9,380 nucleotides of DNA from Verrucomicrobiota bacterium. GTDB taxonomy: Bacteria > Verrucomicrobiota > Verrucomicrobiia > Verrucomicrobiales > DEV007. Positions within the stretch are counted from its first letter, which is position 1. Each line of letters opens with the position of its first letter. The position numbers were made by a program, and so were the translations under genes. The stretch covers positions 1 through 9,380 of the forward strand of contig JAQCER010000066.1 of NCBI GenBank assembly GCA_027618625.1. Direction: 5' to 3'. Under the pieces are notes generated by a model that had not been told where the DNA came from, searched no databases, and saw only the letters and a program-made list of their open reading frames with translations. Shown here one piece after another: positions 5,193 to 9,380 of the stretch.

Positions 5193-8100
5193 TCATGGGG
5201 ATAGCGATACCGAGACGCGAGCAAATTGGTGCCGGTTCGCGCTCAGCAATGCCGGATCCCGAAAGGTAACGGTCTCGGTTCCGTCGCCGTTGTCGATCGC
5301 CGGTGCGATTTCGATGGCGAGCGCGTCCCAGGCGATGAGATCGCCCGACAACCGCACTTCCAATTGCAAATCCGGCGCGTTTTTCTGCCGCCGCACGGTC
5401 ATTTGAAAATGTCCGTCGGCGGTCCCCGGCTCGGGCAGTGATCCCGGCGGATTCGGTTTTCGGGGATCGAGTCCGAAGGCGTATTTGAGAAGGTTTGTCG
5501 TGCCGTCGCCGTTCAAGTCGCCGTCAGGGCCGCTGATTCCGGGGTCGGCGATTTCGGCTTCGGTAAAGTGAAGGCTTTGCCAGGAAGCAAAGTGAATGAT
5601 GGCGGCCGTCTCGCCCCGCCCCGGGGTGCCATGCATCACGCTACTGGCAGCCCATTGGGCCGCCGTGTTCCAGTCCGCCACCGGCTTCGAGTCGTCAACC
5701 ACCACCAGGGAAGGCCCGGCGCCGTCGGTCTCGATGTGCCAGGAGTCATCGAATGTGAACCGGTGGATGATGTTCCCCGAGGCGTCACGGAGTTCGATCG
5801 TCTCTCCGCCGTTGTTCAAAGCCGCAGGGCCGAATTCTCCGGCGACGGGAAGGGCCCGGCCGTAACGCCCTTCGAACGCCGCACGCTCCTGCACGACGAG
5901 CATGTAACCGCCCGCACCCAGAGTCGTACCAATGGGAAATGTGAACGCAATCCCGCCGGTGAAGGTGACGCCCCCGATGTCGAGAGGATTCGTTCCGATG
6001 TTCCGGACTTCAATAAACTCCGTATTCTCGCCGTCCGGGTCTGCCGGATGGTAGTGAATCTCCGTGATCCGGAGGAACTCGGGCGGCGTCGGCGTCTCGA
6101 CGAGGCTCGTGATCCTGACGGTGTGCGTGTCCAGTTTGGTGCCCTGGAAACCGTAGGTTTCGAGAATGATCGTGTTGACGCCGGAGTGGAGTGGCACCGG
6201 AACTCTCCACTTCTCATCATCGAGCCATTCGGCAGGGAGAGCTTCATCGCTTCCGGCGAGACGAAATTCGCGGATGTTCACCCAGCCGACGCCTTCGAGC
6301 ACGGCCTGGGTGGCATTGACTGCAAAATCTTCGGCACCTGCTGTCACGGAAAACGGAATTTCGTCCGGAATCTGCCGGAGAGCATGCGCGCCGCGGCTGC
6401 GAATGTAACCAACCTGCGCTGCGAAGCGCTGACCGACGACATCGCCATAATGCTGCAGCCATGGTGCCATGTATCCCTCGTTGAACGTCGTGTTCACGAG
6501 GTCCTGCACGTGGCCCCAGTAAAGGCGCTCGTAGCGGGGAACTCTGAACACGTTCCGGAATCTCCCACCCCCCGGGATCAGCGATGAAGTCGTGCCTGCG
6601 GAGAAAACGAAATCCATGTCCCATGGCAGCGCGGCGACACCGCGTCCATCTTCCGGCACATAAAGGCGAATATTGTGCTGCAATCCTCCCGAGATGTAGG
6701 TATCGCCAATGCCGCACAGAATCGTGAGGGCGGCGTAGCGCATCCACTCGTCGACATCCATCCACTCGCCGATTTGCGCGGCGATCTCATCTTTGGGCGA
6801 ATCGAGCGCCTGGCAGAAATTGATCAGGCCCGAATAATCGTCGCGCCGGCCCCCGGTGCGAATTTCGAACGGCGAGCGGTATTGTTCCTTATCATCGCCG
6901 AGATCGCTCAAGTCGGTGCCGATATGAGTGAAGGGAACTGGCGGCTTGAGGCCTTCGCGCCCGCCCGTTGACGAAGCCGGATCATAGGTGATGTCGTAGT
7001 TGAAGATCGAACCGCGTTGCCCGTTTTCGAACTGCGACTCGGTGAAAACCGAACCGTAGGCTGCCAGGAGCATTATGGAAGTCCCGGTATGCTCGGTGGT
7101 TGGAGGAATGAAGAAAACCAGGTCGTCATACATTGCGGGTATGCCGGCGCGGTTGAACATGTGCTTGACGTAGATTTCATCCTGGCGCTTGGCCCCCGGC
7201 GCGCGGCCGGAACGGTCCATGCCGACGCTGTCATGCACGCCCCGGAACAAGTGGTCCGCAGGAAACGCAACCCGGAATCCGCGGTAGTCGTTCCCATCTC
7301 GCGCCCGTCCCGCGCCGCTTCCCCGCAAGCGCACACCCACATCGTAGAAGACCTCAGCACCGTTGTAGATCGCCGTGCCGCCAAGTTGCTCGTTACTCAT
7401 CAAGTTGAACCGGTCGTGCATGAAGTCGCTGTCGCGATCGAGCATGATGACGCGCAACTCCTGTGCCGGCAGATCTTTTCCCCTGCCATCTTCGACTTGA
7501 AAGAGGGCGCGTGAATCCGGGCCGGCGGCGGGCATCATCGACTCCGCGCCCAAGGAGTCGCGCGCTGTGACCCAGAATTGCACGACGGTCCTAGCCGATT
7601 TGCCGGGGAGCGTGCCCGAGTACCGGCCATTGCCAGCCGCGGACAGATTGATGGTGCTCTCCGCTTGTTCGCCGTCGACCTTCGCATGCAGGACGATGTT
7701 TCCGAGACCATCCGGGTCTTTGACATCGATGGATACGGTTACGGGCTGGTTTTCCTCAGGGATCGCAGGCTCGTGTTTGAGGTTGGAAAACGTCGGCCCG
7801 ATATTGTCTTCGCGGCGGGAATTGGGTGCGCCGGGCGTGCCGCAGACTTCCGGCCGCTCAAGTTGAGTGGTGCGGGCGATGCGCTGATAATAGCCGCGGG
7901 TATTGAGCTGGTTGGAGCCGGCGAGCCAGCGCGCGCGATAGGAGACTTCATACATAACAGATCGATTGAGCGCGGTGTTGTCGACGAACGTCGTCTCAAG
8001 ATGGTTGTGACGCGTGTCCGTCGAGCCTGTGGCGACGAGATGCAGCACCATGTTTCCGGGATTTCCGGGTTCGGGAATGGCCACGCTGTGCCGGTGGTTT

Positions 8101-9380
8101 CCGAGGTTGCGCCATTTGTCGTCGCCGGGATCGGTTTCAAAGGATCCGTTTTGGAGAAGTTCCTCAGCTTCGCCGTCCGGATCACGCACCACGCGGATGT
8201 CGTCGAGCAATACTTCGCCGGCCCGCAACATTCCGATCCGAAACTCCCGAAACGTCGTCAACCCATATTCCTGATCGCCGTCCATGCGGTAGCGGATCGT
8301 CTGCCATGGCATCTTTCCGGACTCGTCGCTGGCCGCCCAGGCATCGGGGCTGGAGTTGTCAGCGTTCGTGTCCCGAAGTTCCAGGCTGGAGCCATCGCCG
8401 TCGGCAAGATCCGGCCAGCGCCCACCGTCGAAGTAAGTCACTTCGTCGACCAGGTTCTCGGTGGCGTCTTCGAGCCGGATGGTGTCATGCGAATTGCGAA
8501 GTTGGCCCTGGAAATCCCCGACAATGCGGGCACCGATGCCTGGAAGCTTCTCCTTGAGCGCCCTGGCGTCATTGGCAACGACGACGAACGCCCCCGCCTC
8601 GATGACCGTGCCCTCGGGAAGATCGAGTGAGATGCCGCCTCGTAGCCTCCATCCCGAAAGATCCACCGTGCTCTCCGATTTGTTGAAGAGCTCGATCCAC
8701 TCTTCATCCCGCTCCACGATGGGAACCGCTGGTGCCGCTGGCCTGACAAATTCCGTTGCCGTCAATTCGGCGCCAAAAATGACGTCGCCGCTGGTCGGCG
8801 AACGCTGATGAAGCTCGACGGATAGCCGGTTCGTTCCAACGACGAGCCGATCGGCAGGCAACGACACCAGATCCGAGTATTCGGCATTGCTCACGCTCGC
8901 GTTAGCGGTGGTGGCGGCGGTAACGGCCCCATCGCCCATGTTGAAGCGGAGAACTTCCTCCCCGTTGAGGTAGAACACCGCACCGTCGTCGACAACGTGC
9001 CTTATTTTGAGATCCGACAGTTTCTCCAGCAGCTCCGCAGCAATCTCGAAATCCGTTTCCAGATAATAGGTGACGATATCGTTGCCGGAGGGATTGGCGA
9101 ACTCCGTGCGCAATGGCTCCGGCAGCGCATCGACACTTGTTTCTGCACCGAGCAGGGCGGCGCCCTGGAACCAGTCGACATTGTTGACGGCGTGGGAACT
9201 TTGGGCCCAGCCGGCTCCGAGGTCCGCGCCGCTCTCATTGAAGCGCCACAGAGCGTTGATGGGAATGATCTCGAGATCCTGGGTGATCGGCGGAATGTGC
9301 GGCGACCCGGGATCTCCGCGGAAGTGGTACATGATTTCGTTGATCACGATTTCGTCGTGGAACGAAAAGACGTTGGCATC
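5193..9380 (-). CDS. Giant secreted lamin-tail / CotH-kinase-family protein (5' partial)
   Basis: The frame is open from the right edge to the TAG-side stop at 5193 (1395 residues; the N terminus is outside the window). Numbering from the window edge: residues 12-19 VINEIMYH begin a lamin-tail domain (LTD, PF00932). About 35-210 is a galactose-binding-like beta module (ALWRFN, VVDDGAVFYLNGEEV, SVELHQRS). LTD then resumes at 226 with EEWIELFN and DLSGWRL. About 355-495 is a second beta-sandwich module, followed by GTPGAPN at 514-520. About 528-631 is Ig-like. About 642-1010 is a CotH-type kinase-like domain (PF08757) with GVRLRGSG and LPWDMDF (918-924). A second complete LTD spans about 1103-1250 (LRITEIHYHP, HGTPGRG). 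DGDLNGDG (1286-1293) is a calcium-loop motif typical of verrucomicrobial tails before a final beta domain. The protein is probably an extracellular or surface adhesive or polymer-associated protein; CotH proteins elsewhere act in spore coats or phosphorylate proteins, but activity here is unproven. No frameshift is seen. The long rightward frames opposite it are shadows. Confidence 0.92.
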   Translation of the reverse strand, partial: DANVFSFHDEIVINEIMYHFRGDPGSPHIPPITQDLEIIPINALWRFNESGADLGAGWAQSSHAVNNVDWFQGAALLGAETSVDALPEPLRTEFANPSGNDIVTYYLETDFEIAAELLEKLSDLKIRHVVDDGAVFYLNGEEVLRFNMGDGAVTAATTANASVSNAEYSDLVSLPADRLVVGTNRLSVELHQRSPTSGDVIFGAELTATEFVRPAAPAVPIVERDEEWIELFNKSESTVDLSGWRLRGGISLDLPEGTVIEAGAFVVVANDARALKEKLPGIGARIVGDFQGQLRNSHDTIRLEDATENLVDEVTYFDGGRWPDLADGDGSSLELRDTNADNSSPDAWAASDESGKMPWQTIRYRMDGDQEYGLTTFREFRIGMLRAGEVLLDDIRVVRDPDGEAEELLQNGSFETDPGDDKWRNLGNHRHSVAIPEPGNPGNMVLHLVATGSTDTRHNHLETTFVDNTALNRSVMYEVSYRARWLAGSNQLNTRGYYQRIARTTQLERPEVCGTPGAPNSRREDNIGPTFSNLKHEPAIPEENQPVTVSIDVKDPDGLGNIVLHAKVDGEQAESTINLSAAGNGRYSGTLPGKSARTVVQFWVTARDSLGAESMMPAAGPDSRALFQVEDGRGKDLPAQELRVIMLDRDSDFMHDRFNLMSNEQLGGTAIYNGAEVFYDVGVRLRGSGAGRARDGNDYRGFRVAFPADHLFRGVHDSVGMDRSGRAPGAKRQDEIYVKHMFNRAGIPAMYDDLVFFIPPTTEHTGTSIMLLAAYGSVFTESQFENGQRGSIFNYDITYDPASSTGGREGLKPPVPFTHIGTDLSDLGDDKEQYRSPFEIRTGGRRDDYSGLINFCQALDSPKDEIAAQIGEWMDVDEWMRYAALTILCGIGDTYISGGLQHNIRLYVPEDGRGVAALPWDMDFVFSAGTTSSLIPGGGRFRNVFRVPRYERLYWGHVQDLVNTTFNEGYMAPWLQHYGDVVGQRFAAQVGYIRSRGAHALRQIPDEIPFSVTAGAEDFAVNATQAVLEGVGWVNIREFRLAGSDEALPAEWLDDEKWRVPVPLHSGVNTIILETYGFQGTKLDTHTVRITSLVETPTPPEFLRITEIHYHPADPDGENTEFIEVRNIGTNPLDIGGVTFTGGIAFTFPIGTTLGAGGYMLVVQERAAFEGRYGRALPVAGEFGPAALNNGGETIELRDASGNIIHRFTFDDSWHIETDGAGPSLVVVDDSKPVADWNTAAQWAASSVMHGTPGRGETAAIIHFASWQSLHFTEAEIADPGISGPDGDLNGDGTTNLLKYAFGLDPRKPNPPGSLPEPGTADGHFQMTVRRQKNAPDLQLEVRLSGDLIAWDALAIEIAPAIDNGDGTETVTFRDPALLSANRHQFARVSVSLSP

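Noticed and set aside
5568..8630. Long rightward open frames (339 and 350 codons) opposite the LTD/CotH gene
   Set aside because: They lie wholly inside a well-supported 1395-residue frame. Their translations show no motifs and lack a ribosome binding site.

Overview
The window looks like chromosomal DNA of a Verrucomicrobiota bacterium; Planctomycetota is the main alternative. The basis is family content. There is a HEAT-repeat protein ending in the PVC-type heme-binding domain (TIGR02603 style), a remnant of a DUF1080 (3-keto-disaccharide hydrolase) domain, and a very large lamin-tail/CotH protein with an acidic DGDLNGDG calcium-loop motif near its C terminus. No rRNA, tRNA, CRISPR array, phage structural gene, recognisable transposase or known defence system was seen.

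Layout. (1) 1-1077 (+): 3' part of a c-type cytochrome/HEAT protein, intact to its stop. (2) 1078-4900: a stretch of broken genes. It holds a DUF1080 fragment (about 1130-1453, +), the frameshifted N-terminal third of an alkaline-phosphatase-superfamily phosphodiesterase (1454-1989, +), a convergent membrane-anchored protein broken by a 4-bp tandem duplication (2012-2969, -) whose frame probably extended into a long hydrophilic region (to 3535, -), a fragment of a secreted-type protein (3567-3896, +), and a frameshifted unrecognised protein (3955-4899, +). The last two are separated by a 16-bp perfect direct repeat, CCTGACACTATAGACA, spaced 35 bp apart. (3) 4900-5192: a convergent intergenic region packed with short tandem duplications of 8-12 bp, plus a hairpin that could terminate the leftward gene. 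(4) 5193-9380 (-): one long open frame that runs off the right edge, a secreted multidomain LTD/CotH protein.

The two outer genes are healthy and typical of PVC polymer-degrading or surface-protein repertoires. The middle reads as a region of gene decay. At least two of its frameshifts could each be repaired by adding one A to an A4 run, so part of the damage may be sequencing or assembly error rather than biology. I see no coherent new multi-gene system. The most unusual non-coding signals are the TGTC-ended direct repeats at 3884-3942, which also carry a 12-nt match to the SP6 promoter core, and the cluster of micro-duplications at 4924-5073.
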